Assembly: GCA_039809305.1 (NCBI GenBank)
Contig: JBDHUT010000020.1
Location: 1 to 11,423 of the forward strand
DNA length: 11,423 bases
Direction: 5' to 3'
From: JALHNF01 sp039809305
GTDB lineage: Bacteria > Patescibacteriota > Minisyncoccia > Phycocordibacterales > UBA5272
Positions 1 to 6,507 of the stretch are shown piece after piece. A model generated the notes under the pieces. That model searched no databases. It saw only the letters and a program-made list of their open reading frames with translations, and was not told the DNA's origin. Both the position numbers and the translations under genes were made by a program. The first letter of the stretch is position 1; each line of letters begins with the position of its first letter.

Positions 1-197
1 GTGTCTAGTTTTACTCGGAGGTAGATAGTGGAGCCTTCTTTACCTTGTACTTCTTCTTGTGTGAAAGAAACGCTTGGGGTTGATTGAGCGTAGGCGGTGG
101 AGGCGGGTTGAGGAGTGTTTGAAGGGATGATAAAGGCAAAGGCAAGGAGAGCGGTACAGCCTAAGATGAGAGCTGTGGGAAGGAGTTTGGGGGTCAT
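1..197 (-). CDS. Exported protein, N-terminal fragment, possible Calx-beta domain
   Basis: The reading frame opens with ATG at 197 and runs off the left edge after 65 codons. The N-terminus is a clear export signal: MTPK, a hydrophobic stretch (about residues 5-26, LLPTALILGCTALLAFAFII), a Pro/Ala/Thr-rich segment, and an AYA-Q site near residues 36-39 that fits signal peptidase I. The Cys at about residue 14 lies inside the hydrophobic core and does not make a good lipobox. The mature start (PSVSFTQEEVQGKEGSTIYL) resembles the first strand pair of Calx-beta domains, which begin with a V-S-F strand followed by a V-x-E-G turn; this is a weak family hint from about 20 residues. It is the first gene after the nrd terminator and so probably a separate transcription unit. 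No clear Shine-Dalgarno site precedes the ATG; the upstream bases are an AT repeat. Function is unknown, and a surface or adhesive role is only a guess. Confidence 0.6.
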   Translation of the reverse strand, partial: MTPKLLPTALILGCTALLAFAFIIPSNTPQPASTAYAQSTPSVSFTQEEVQGKEGSTIYLRVKLD

Positions 198-260
198 ATA
201 TATATATTGATGTTGATATAAAAGGGGCTAAAACAATTGTAACATGGTGTGAGGTAGTGT

Positions 261-281
261 AAAACAAAACCCCCATGGGGG
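261..281 (-). terminator. Weak second terminator-like element
   Basis: Read on the minus strand, the 12-base palindrome CCCCCATGGGGG (281-270) is followed directly by TTTTGTTTT (269-261). A 4-bp G-C stem with a CATG loop plus a U-rich tract could act as a weak back-up terminator 10 bases after the main hairpin at 292-320. The stem is short, so this is tentative. Confidence 0.3.
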
Positions 282-291
282 TGGGGATAAT

Positions 292-320
292 AAAAATTCC
301 TGTTTTTAACAGGAATTTTT
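292..320 (-). terminator. Rho-independent terminator of the nrdAB unit
   Basis: A perfect 13-bp inverted repeat (292-304 with 308-320) encloses a 3-base loop. On the minus strand the hairpin arm ends in TTTTT and continues into TATTAT, which gives the U-rich tail of an intrinsic terminator. It lies 19 bases after the nrdB stop codon. Because both arms carry A/T runs it could also work on the plus strand, but no plus-strand gene is visible. Confidence 0.85.
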
Positions 321-339
321 TGCTTGACGTTAAATGCCT

Positions 340-1374
340 TTACCAATCCAATTGCCCACCAACTTTATACTCTGTTACGCGAGTTTCAAAGAAATTCTTT
401 TCTTTTGAAAGGTCGATTGCTTCTGACATCCATGGAAATGGATTTTCTACGTTGTACTGCTTTGGAAGTCCGACACTTTCAAGACGTCGATCAGCGATAT
501 GCTCTACGTATTGTCGAAAACCTTGCGCATTGATACCAAAAATTCCAGTTGGAAATACTGTTGTCGCATATGTATATTCAAGTTCCACTCCACGACGAAC
601 AAGGTTAATAATTCGCTGCTGAAACTCCGGTGTCCAAAGTTCTGGCTGTTCAACTTTAATGGTATTTATCATATTCACCCCGAAGTTAAGATGCTGTGAC
701 TCATCACGCATAATGTATTGAATTTGTTCCGCCGAAGCAGTCATTTTGTTGAGACGCTGGAAACTAAACATTACCGCAAACGACGAGTAAAAGAAGATAC
801 CTTCCATAATGAGTGAGAACACACACATGTTTTCTAAGAATTTTTGGTCATTTTCAAATGTTCCTGTTTTGAAGTGAGGGTCAAAAATTCCTTCATTGAG
901 CGAAAGTACAAGCTCATCCTTTTCATAAATCGCCTTCTCTTCGCGATACATGTTGAATATCTTTGCTTGATCCATTCCTAAAGACTCCACAATATACTGA
1001 TATGCATGAGTATGAATCGCCTCTTCGTACGCCTGTCGCAATAAATACATGCGGCACTCAGGAGACGTAATGTGTTTATAAACCGCAAGTACGAGATTAT
1101 TTGCTGCAATCGAATCCGCTGTTGTGAAAAATCCTAAAATAGTTTCGAAAGCTTTTCTCTCGTCCGCAGTAAGTACTGTTGGAGACTTCCATTGCTCAAT
1201 ATCTTTCTGCATCGAGATCTCTGTCGGGAGCCAATGGTTTGCATTTCCAACAAGATACGTATCCCACGCAAAGGTGTGCTTCATTGGATATAATTGCATC
1301 ACATCAGCATCTTTACCATTTATTATTTTTCGTTGATTAATATCAACAGGTGCAGCATTGTGGTTGATAGGCAT
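340..1374 (-). CDS. nrdB: Class I ribonucleotide reductase, small (R2) subunit
   Basis: Houses the metal-radical cofactor that starts reduction of ribonucleotides to deoxyribonucleotides; it works in the cytoplasm with NrdA. The 344-residue protein is a full-length ferritin-like R2. All expected metal ligands can be placed: D87 (TTADSI), E118 and H121 (EEAIH), E191 (LIMEGIFF), E225 and H228 (RDESQHLNFG). The radical-site tyrosine is present at Y125, four residues after H121, as in class Ia enzymes and unlike the Phe of Chlamydia-type class Ic. The HLNFG wording otherwise reminds me of the Chlamydia-like group. No nrdI lies nearby, which argues against class Ib. The C-terminal tail (YKVGGQLDW) should dock to NrdA. 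The gene follows nrdA after 35 AT-rich bases and was probably co-transcribed with it. No convincing Shine-Dalgarno site precedes the ATG at 1374. The metal (Fe or Mn) cannot be told from sequence. Confidence 0.96.
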   Translation of the reverse strand: MPINHNAAPVDINQRKIINGKDADVMQLYPMKHTFAWDTYLVGNANHWLPTEISMQKDIEQWKSPTVLTADERKAFETILGFFTTADSIAANNLVLAVYKHITSPECRMYLLRQAYEEAIHTHAYQYIVESLGMDQAKIFNMYREEKAIYEKDELVLSLNEGIFDPHFKTGTFENDQKFLENMCVFSLIMEGIFFYSSFAVMFSFQRLNKMTASAEQIQYIMRDESQHLNFGVNMINTIKVEQPELWTPEFQQRIINLVRRGVELEYTYATTVFPTGIFGINAQGFRQYVEHIADRRLESVGLPKQYNVENPFPWMSEAIDLSKEKNFFETRVTEYKVGGQLDW

Positions 1375-1409
1375 AAAATTACAGAAAAATTAATTAGAAA
1401 TATATAATA

Positions 1410-4295
1410 CTACGCAGAACAAGATTCACACTCTTCATTATTATCTGGACGATGAAGATTATATACAGGTTTTGCTTGCACTGGAGCTTGATGAGGATGT
1501 GACGACTGAACAGTGATTTTTTCAAGTGGCATTGCGATTGCAGAAAGCGGACTCGGAATATCTTGTGCACCAACTGATTCAGAATGTGTAGAATCTCCAG
1601 ACTTTTTATCTGAAGCACGTGTATGTGTTGCCCCAAACTCTGATGTAGATACTGTTGATTTTTCTACCTGTGAAGCACCAAGTGTTCGAAGATAATAAGT
1701 TGTCTTGAGACCAAGTTCCCACGCAAGCATATATACATCAGAAAGTTCTTTTCCTGAAGTTCCCCTAAAGAAAACATTTACTGACTGACTTTGATCCATC
1801 CATTTTGCACGTCGAGCAGCAGCCAACATCAACCACTTTTGATCAATTTCGAATACCTCAGTATATTTCCGCTTAAGATCTTCAGGAATTTCTTTGATAT
1901 TTTGAACACTACCATCATTAAACTTAAGTTTTCCAAGCATGTCTTCGTTCCAAAGATTTCTGTCTTTCAAGTCTTGTACAAGATACTTATTCACAACAAT
2001 AAAATCACCCTCTTTGTTTGACTTCACGTAAATATTTTTATAGATCGGCTCAATACAAGGAATACATCCCACTAGATTTGCAGTACTTGCTGTCGGAGCA
2101 ATAGCCATAGTATTTGAGTTTCTCATACCATACCGCTTAATATGTTCACGTACTGGTGTCCAGTCCATTTTTCCTCCACGAGGAACATCAATCTTCATAC
2201 CACGCTCTTTTTCAAGAATATCAATAGTATCTTGAGGAAGAAGTCCTCTATCCCATTTTGATCCCTTAAATGTTCCATATGCACCTTTCTCTTTCGCGAG
2301 CTCAGATGAAGCAAGGATCGTATAGTACGCCATCACTTCCATAGACTCATCGGCAAACTCAACAGCCTCATTGGTATCAAAACGAATACCGAGCGCATAG
2401 AGTGCGTCGTGATACCCTCTAATACCAAGTCCAATAGGCCGATGTCGTGCGTTGGATCGCTTTGAATCTTCAGTTGGATAAAAATTAATATCGAGTGTGT
2501 TGTCAGTCATTCGCACCGCAGCTCGCATTACTCGCTGTAAAAGTGTGTGATCGAGTTTTTTGTTTACTACAAATTTAGCAAAGTTTACCGAACCAATATT
2601 ACATACCGCTGTTTCATCAGCTGATGTGTTTAATGTAATTTCTGTACAAAGATTCGAGTTATGAATAACTCCGACATGATCCTGCGGACTACGAAGGTTG
2701 CATGGATCTTTCCAAGTAATCCATGGATGTCCTGTTTCGAAAAGCATGGCAAGCATCTTTTTCCAAAGATCTTTTGCAGGAAGACGTTTCCATACTCGAA
2801 TCTTTCCCTCGTCTACCATCTTTTCATATTTTATGTATGCTTCGTCAAACTTCTTTCCGTAGAGCTCTGGCAAATCTGGTGTTTCATCTGGACTAAAGAG
2901 TGTCCAGTCTTTATTTTCACGTACACGCTTCATGAAAAGGTCTGGGATCCAGTTTGCAGTATTGATATCGTGTGTACGTCGACGCTCATCGCCGGTATTT
3001 TTTCTGAGCTCAAGGAAGTCTTCGATGTCATAATGCCAAGTCTCAAGATATGCACAGGCAGCACTTCTTCGCTTACCCCCACGCATGATGGCAACATTAA
3101 TATCATTTGCAATCTTAAGGTACGGCACAACACCCTGACTTTCGATTTCTACTGATTTCACCACCGCACCCGTTGCACGTACCTTACTCCACGCTGTTCC
3201 TACACCTCCTGACCATTTTAAAAGCTGTGCATTATCTCCATAAGTTTTAAAGATAGCGGTAAGATCATCAGGAACAACATTCAAGAAACAGTTAGAAAGT
3301 TGGGCTTTTACTACACCAGACTGGTACAATGTTCGCCCTCCTGGGGTGTACAAAAATTCAGAAAGTACATAGTAAAACTCTTTTACCACTTCCATTCGTT
3401 TTTCTGGAGCTTCAGTAAGTGCTGTACCCATAGCAATACGCATCCAAAACATCTGCGGAGTTTCATATGGCCGCTTCGTTTCCATATCCTCAAGAAGATA
3501 TCGTGAGTGGAGAATTTCAAGACCCATGTATTCAAAATAGTGGTCACGTGATGGCTCAAGAACTTCAGCAAGTGCCTCAAGATCAAAATCTTTCATTCGA
3601 GGATCGAACTTTCCCTTAGCAACCATTTCAGTAATATATTTTGGAAATGCTTTTTTGAGTTCAGCGCGAGTATCATTAAGATCAACATCATTACCAAACA
3701 CACGCTTGTAGACCGTTGTAAGAAGAAGACGTGCGGCAACTTTTGAATACGCTGGGTCGAGTTCGATACGAGCTCGCACCACCATAATAAGAAGCCGGAA
3801 TACGTCTTTTGTTGGAATACCATTGTAAACCTCGAGTGTAATTTGGTTTACAATTTTTTCAACATCAATATCCTTCTCATAGCCTTTTATGTAGTGAAGG
3901 AGGCATGCGCGAATTTTTTCAACAGAAAACTTTTCTTTTTTGCCATCCTTTTTTGTTACATAAAGAGCATTGTCTTCGATGAGTTCTTGAACCTCTTCTT
4001 GTCGCTCTTTGGTATGTTCATAACGGTAAATAATATAAGCTTTTGCAACATTAAAGTACCCCGCTTGCATGAGTGTCATTTCGACAACATCTTGAATATT
4101 TTCAACTGTTGGAATTCCCTCATGGAACTTAATGTGCACATGTGTCACCGCAACATCGGCAAGCTGCATCAGCTTCTCTTCCGAAATAGAAACCGCCTGG
4201 GATGCAAATGCTTTTTTCATCGCACTGACGATTTTTGTTTTTTCAAATGATACTGTATTTCCGTTTCGTTTTTTTATTTGTGTGACCTCGCGCAT
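1410..4295 (-). CDS. nrdA: Class I ribonucleotide reductase, large (alpha) subunit
   Basis: Catalytic subunit that reduces ribonucleoside diphosphates with electrons passed from NrdB. At 961 residues it is longer than the 761 of E. coli NrdA. Two ATP-cone-like modules come first: one at about 3-95 (IKKRNGNTVSFEKTKI) and one at about 111-200 (VTKKDGKKEKFSVEKI); the second aligns with the single cone of E. coli. The barrel follows, with C336 (QLSNCFL) and C565 (AVCNIG) as the active-site disulfide pair, N548/C550/E552 (SNLCTE) as the catalytic triad including the thiyl-radical Cys, the APTASTAN phosphate-binding loop near 734, and the radical-transfer pair Y867-Y868. The tail ends in C956-E-S-C959-S-A, the Cys pair that re-reduces the active site. 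Between Y868 and C956 lie 88 residues, compared with about 23 in E. coli, rich in Ser, Thr and His. Start: ATG at 4295 with AAAAAGAG upstream. It has its own promoter and is the first gene of the nrdAB pair. Confidence 0.97.
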   Translation of the reverse strand: MREVTQIKKRNGNTVSFEKTKIVSAMKKAFASQAVSISEEKLMQLADVAVTHVHIKFHEGIPTVENIQDVVEMTLMQAGYFNVAKAYIIYRYEHTKERQEEVQELIEDNALYVTKKDGKKEKFSVEKIRACLLHYIKGYEKDIDVEKIVNQITLEVYNGIPTKDVFRLLIMVVRARIELDPAYSKVAARLLLTTVYKRVFGNDVDLNDTRAELKKAFPKYITEMVAKGKFDPRMKDFDLEALAEVLEPSRDHYFEYMGLEILHSRYLLEDMETKRPYETPQMFWMRIAMGTALTEAPEKRMEVVKEFYYVLSEFLYTPGGRTLYQSGVVKAQLSNCFLNVVPDDLTAIFKTYGDNAQLLKWSGGVGTAWSKVRATGAVVKSVEIESQGVVPYLKIANDINVAIMRGGKRRSAACAYLETWHYDIEDFLELRKNTGDERRRTHDINTANWIPDLFMKRVRENKDWTLFSPDETPDLPELYGKKFDEAYIKYEKMVDEGKIRVWKRLPAKDLWKKMLAMLFETGHPWITWKDPCNLRSPQDHVGVIHNSNLCTEITLNTSADETAVCNIGSVNFAKFVVNKKLDHTLLQRVMRAAVRMTDNTLDINFYPTEDSKRSNARHRPIGLGIRGYHDALYALGIRFDTNEAVEFADESMEVMAYYTILASSELAKEKGAYGTFKGSKWDRGLLPQDTIDILEKERGMKIDVPRGGKMDWTPVREHIKRYGMRNSNTMAIAPTASTANLVGCIPCIEPIYKNIYVKSNKEGDFIVVNKYLVQDLKDRNLWNEDMLGKLKFNDGSVQNIKEIPEDLKRKYTEVFEIDQKWLMLAAARRAKWMDQSQSVNVFFRGTSGKELSDVYMLAWELGLKTTYYLRTLGASQVEKSTVSTSEFGATHTRASDKKSGDSTHSESVGAQDIPSPLSAIAMPLEKITVQSSHPHQAPVQAKPVYNLHRPDNNEECESCSA

Positions 4296-4322
4296 ACACT
4301 CTTTTTAATTAGTAGTGGATGC

Positions 4323-4350
4323 ATTATAACAGTGGATAACCTGTGCACAA
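4323..4350 (-). promoter_or_regulatory. Promoter of nrdAB
   Basis: On the minus strand there is TTGTGC (4350-4345), 16 bases, then a perfect TATAAT (4328-4323) preceded by TGT, which gives an extended -10 box (TGTTATAAT). The expected transcript start is near 4316, leaving a leader of about 20 bases with a purine-rich AAAAAGAG before the nrdA ATG. No terminator is seen between the uvrC stop (4369) and this promoter, so read-through from uvrC is also possible. I found no NrdR-type box pair. Confidence 0.6.
4331..4339 (-). promoter_or_regulatory. DnaA-box-like site in the nrdA promoter
   Basis: TTATCCACT on the minus strand matches 8 of 9 bases of the DnaA consensus TTATCCACA. It sits in the spacer between -35 and -10 of the nrdA promoter. 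E. coli nrdAB is known to be controlled through DnaA boxes at its promoter, which makes the position suggestive. It is a single imperfect site next to a TGTGCACA palindrome (4342-4349), so chance cannot be excluded. Confidence 0.35.
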
Positions 4351-4368
4351 CGTTGACGGTATTCAATT

Positions 4369-5622
4369 CTATTTCGTTTTTTGTTTACGATACCTGTCTT
4401 TTATTATCAAAAGGTTCTTATTTCTCAACTGAGTGTGATAGGACATAGCAAAACGATGAGATTCAGAGTTTGTCAATAGAATTTCTTTCTTGTACAACTT
4501 GACATATTCCTCTTCCCCAAGAAAATGATCTGGTTTATGTGCAGTGTTTTTTACTACTGACACAAGTGGAATAGTGAGTTTATACTCACGCAAAACTTCT
4601 TTTGCAATATTCATTTGTCCTGGTCCACCATCTATCACAATAAGGTTCGGCAACCACCATTCCGTATGAGAAAATCGACGACTCAGTATTTCCCGAAGTG
4701 CGGCATAGTCATCATTTATCTTTTCAGGAAGCTTAAACTTTCTGTATTCAGACTTTTGAGGTTCACTATTTTCCAAAACCACCATTACCCCAACTCGATT
4801 TGTGCCAGAAATATGCGCTACATCATAGCCTTCTATACGAATAGCTTTTGTATCTGAAAGCGATGGTTCTTGAGTATGTTTGATAAGCACACTGTCCCGA
4901 ATATGCGTGAGTGAAAAAATAGTCTTCTTGATTTCGGACGCTTTTTCGAAATGAAGCTGTTTTGCTTCTTCATTCATATCTTTGGTAAGGCGTTTTAAAA
5001 TCTCTTCTCTATTACCTTTGAAAAAAGAAGTGAGGTTTTTGATTATCTTTTTATAATCTTCTTTTGAGCAGGTTCCAGCACATACTCCCGGACAAAGTCC
5101 GATTTGCGCATTGAAACATGGTTTACCAACTCCAGGCACACAGGTGTCCCGAAACGGAAATATTTTACGAATTATTTTGATAGTATCTTTGAGGGCCTGG
5201 CTGGAGGCAAAGGGTCCAAAAGTATAGGCGATGTCCTTTTTCATTTCTTCGTGCACATTGCGAGTACGAAGTACTAAGACTCGCGGAAAAGCTTCTTTTG
5301 TTATGACAACACAATTGTAACTCTTATCATCTTTTTCTTTAGTATTAAAGACAGGTTTGTATCTCTTAATTAAATTTGTCTCTAATAAAATAGCCTCAAG
5401 GACAGATGGGGTTTCTTGCCATGTCACAGTGTGAGCATTCACTACCATACTTACTATTTTGAGTCCACGTGTTTTACCAAGGTCAGAAGCAAAATAGCTC
5501 CTCACTCGATCTTTAAGTGACGTTGCTTTGCCGATGTACAAAATATTATCCAAGACATCACGAAAAACATACCCACCAGGTGCTTCAGGAAGTGGTATTT
5601 TTTTGTAATCAGAAAGTGTCAT
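4369..5622 (-). CDS. uvrC: UvrC-type excinuclease subunit lacking the helix-hairpin-helix end
   Basis: UvrC makes the two incisions of nucleotide excision repair on DNA handed over by UvrB. The 417-residue protein has, in order: a GIY-YIG nuclease (about 12-95; ILYIGKA with Y29, R39, E76), which cuts 3' of the lesion; a Cys cluster C161, C169, C177, C181 (plus C185) where UvrC proteins are reported to hold an iron-sulfur cluster; a UVR helix pair that meets UvrB (about 205-240); and the RNase H-like nuclease for the 5' cut (about 260-400; YDVAH with D267, INDDY with D304/D305, VIDGG with D331, and H389 or H396). E. coli UvrC has about 610 residues; the tandem helix-hairpin-helix DNA-binding end is missing. 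Only 73 bases separate the stop from nrdA, too few to hide it, so this is not a simple frameshift. It starts just past a strong terminator and has no Shine-Dalgarno site. The symbol is given for homology; the 5' cut may be altered. Confidence 0.88.
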   Translation of the reverse strand: MTLSDYKKIPLPEAPGGYVFRDVLDNILYIGKATSLKDRVRSYFASDLGKTRGLKIVSMVVNAHTVTWQETPSVLEAILLETNLIKRYKPVFNTKEKDDKSYNCVVITKEAFPRVLVLRTRNVHEEMKKDIAYTFGPFASSQALKDTIKIIRKIFPFRDTCVPGVGKPCFNAQIGLCPGVCAGTCSKEDYKKIIKNLTSFFKGNREEILKRLTKDMNEEAKQLHFEKASEIKKTIFSLTHIRDSVLIKHTQEPSLSDTKAIRIEGYDVAHISGTNRVGVMVVLENSEPQKSEYRKFKLPEKINDDYAALREILSRRFSHTEWWLPNLIVIDGGPGQMNIAKEVLREYKLTIPLVSVVKNTAHKPDHFLGEEEYVKLYKKEILLTNSESHRFAMSYHTQLRNKNLLIIKDRYRKQKTK

Positions 5623-5631
5623 TTGTGTATA

Positions 5632-5640
5632 AGTATATCA
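5632..5640 (-). promoter_or_regulatory. Extended -10 promoter candidate for uvrC, leaderless
   Basis: TGATATACT on the minus strand (5640-5632) is an extended -10 box (TG, one base, TATACT; 5 of 6 match). The predicted transcript start lies at about 5625-5624, two or three bases before the uvrC ATG at 5622, so the mRNA would be nearly leaderless, in line with the missing Shine-Dalgarno site. No -35 box is visible because that stretch is the terminator stem. Confidence 0.45.
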
Positions 5641-5677
5641 AAAGAAAATCCCCGCGCAGGCGTCGCCTGCGCGGGGA
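5641..5677 (-). terminator. Strong GC-rich terminator of the hypothetical gene
   Basis: An almost perfect palindrome (arms 5650-5662 and 5664-5676, extended by a T-A pair at 5649/5677) forms a very stable, nearly all G-C hairpin. On the minus strand it is followed by ATTTTCTTTT, the U-rich tail of an intrinsic terminator. It begins 38 bases after the stop codon at 5715 and ends only about 20 bases before the uvrC start, which insulates the upstream unit. Confidence 0.88.
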
Positions 5678-5714
5678 AAACAAAACCTATCTCACAACTT
5701 GAACCACTCAACTA

Positions 5715-6320
5715 CTAGAAGGTCCGAGTATTGCGAAAGACTCGATCGCCCTCAAGCCAGCGACCACCCTCGTCGAGCCGCAACGCATCCACCTCCCACT
5801 TGCGATTATCAGCGTCCCAGTAGACGCGGACCACGAAGAGTACTCCGTTTGCACCAACCACATATAAGAGGTTGGAGCAACCGTTGGTGAGGAGCTTTCC
5901 TGCCTCACCGTTCAGTTGCAAGTCGATGAGCGCGGCGACCTGGTCGGGGGTGAAGGCGTGCTTGCGCACATTCTCTTCTCCGCCCATTTTGGGGCGAGTA
6001 AGGATTGTCTTGGCTGACGAGTGCTTCGTCAGATCAAAACACTCGACTCCATCGAGCCCGCGAGGTACGAGTGCCTCGGGGTAGGCAGCAGTGACTCGTG
6101 ACACGAAATCACCTGACTCCCACAATCCGGAACGGGTAACGAAGTAGTCCGCCGTCAGGAAGGTGGCAGGAGATGCTTCGGCCTCCGCGAACGGATTGCG
6201 CCGTTCGAGGAACGCCTGTAAGTGTTCACGAGTGATGCCTCCGTCGGCGATCTGACGAAGGAGCTCGCCGAGTTGCTGAGCCGACACCGTCGACCCAACG
6301 ATGACCGTTTTCTTGGCCAT
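5715..6320 (-). CDS. Hypothetical protein, GC-rich stand-alone gene
   Basis: A 201-residue soluble protein with no signal peptide or membrane segment; I cannot assign a function. ATG at 6320 is chosen because AAGGA stands 6 bases upstream; a GTG 15 bases earlier would overlap that site. The N-terminal part (about 13-44, SAQQLGELLRQIADGGITRE and on to NPF) looks like a small helical unit. The C-terminal third (about 149-199) looks beta-rich, with NLLYVVGANGVLFVV, a WDAD turn and the ending GDRVFRN. Both the start and the 'G-x-RVF-R-N' ending remind me of a multi-copy hypothetical family in Parcubacteria genomes; this is memory and was not checked. Sampled stretches are close to 60% GC, against roughly 35-50% in the neighbours, with G/C-rich third positions. 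It has its own promoter, structured leader and terminator. Recent arrival, or a family with its own codon bias, would explain this. Confidence 0.75.
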   Translation of the reverse strand: MAKKTVIVGSTVSAQQLGELLRQIADGGITREHLQAFLERRNPFAEAEASPATFLTADYFVTRSGLWESGDFVSRVTAAYPEALVPRGLDGVECFDLTKHSSAKTILTRPKMGGEENVRKHAFTPDQVAALIDLQLNGEAGKLLTNGCSNLLYVVGANGVLFVVRVYWDADNRKWEVDALRLDEGGRWLEGDRVFRNTRTF

Positions 6321-6326
6321 AAATAT

Positions 6327-6331
6327 TCCTT
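6327..6331 (-). promoter_or_regulatory. Ribosome binding site that fixes the hypothetical gene start
   Basis: AAGGA on the minus strand is 6 bases before the ATG at 6320. It is the best-placed Shine-Dalgarno site in the window and decides against the upstream GTG at 6335. Confidence 0.75.
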
Positions 6332-6364
6332 GCACTGGCAGCCTTCAATCGTCTTGATCTCTAG

Positions 6365-6418
6365 TTTGCCCCAGCTTCAAATACTCAAATATGTTTGAAT
6401 ACTTAAAGCCAGGGCAAA
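6365..6418 (-). promoter_or_regulatory. Long RNA hairpin in the 5' leader of the hypothetical gene
   Basis: Positions 6365-6389 pair with 6394-6418 as a 25-bp stem around a 4-base loop (CATA on the minus strand). In the minus-strand RNA there are 20 Watson-Crick pairs and 5 G-U pairs (6372/6411, 6373/6410, 6378/6405, 6381/6402, 6384/6399) with no mismatch. In plus-strand RNA the same five positions would be C-A mismatches. No U tract follows, so it is not a terminator. It lies between the predicted transcript start (about 6444) and the ribosome binding site (6331). It could be a stability, processing or translation-control element. I do not recognise a known riboswitch. Confidence 0.7.
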
Positions 6419-6450
6419 ACCCTAAGCGTTCGTTTTAAAGAACTTTTTTT

Positions 6451-6479
6451 AGTATGTCATATATATTACTACATGTCAA
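6451..6479 (-). promoter_or_regulatory. Promoter of the hypothetical gene
   Basis: On the minus strand a perfect TTGACA (6479-6474) and CATACT (6456-6451, 4 of 6 matches to TATAAT) are 17 bases apart. The expected start near 6444 gives a leader of about 124 bases that includes the 25-bp hairpin. No terminator is visible between the obg stop (6508) and this promoter, so obg transcripts may also run through. Confidence 0.6.
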
Positions 6480-6492
6480 TATAGTAATATAT
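6461..6492. repeat. 11-bp inverted repeat around the -35 box, possible operator
   Basis: ATATATTACTA (6461-6471) and TAGTAATATAT (6482-6492) form a perfect inverted repeat with a 10-base centre that contains most of the -35 hexamer. No U-rich tract follows on the minus strand, so a terminator for obg is unlikely. A dyad placed over -35 is the usual form of a repressor or activator site. It is AT-rich, which raises the chance of coincidence. Confidence 0.45.
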
Positions 6493-6507
6493 TTACGTTT
6501 ATAGCCT

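Noticed and set aside
40..276. A 78-codon minus-strand frame overlapping the left-edge gene
   Set aside because: Its composition is not protein-like (many Ser, His, Arg) and it starts inside the CCCCCATGGGGG palindrome. The frame starting at 197 has a proper signal peptide and is favoured.
1375..1409. Separate promoter for nrdB in the nrdA-nrdB gap
   Set aside because: TATTAT-like bases occur, but the gap is almost entirely A/T, no -35 box is visible, and co-transcription with nrdA explains the layout.
5708..5908. Overlapping frames on both strands inside the hypothetical gene
   Set aside because: High GC lowers stop-codon frequency, which creates long shadow frames. None has a ribosome binding site or a protein-like composition.
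6321..6335. GTG start for the hypothetical gene at 6335
   Set aside because: It overlaps the AAGGA site that is perfectly spaced for ATG at 6320, and no ribosome binding site precedes it.
6365..6418. Reading the 25-bp hairpin as a terminator for obg
   Set aside because: No U-rich tract follows on the minus strand, and the stem lies downstream of a good promoter, so a leader element fits better.
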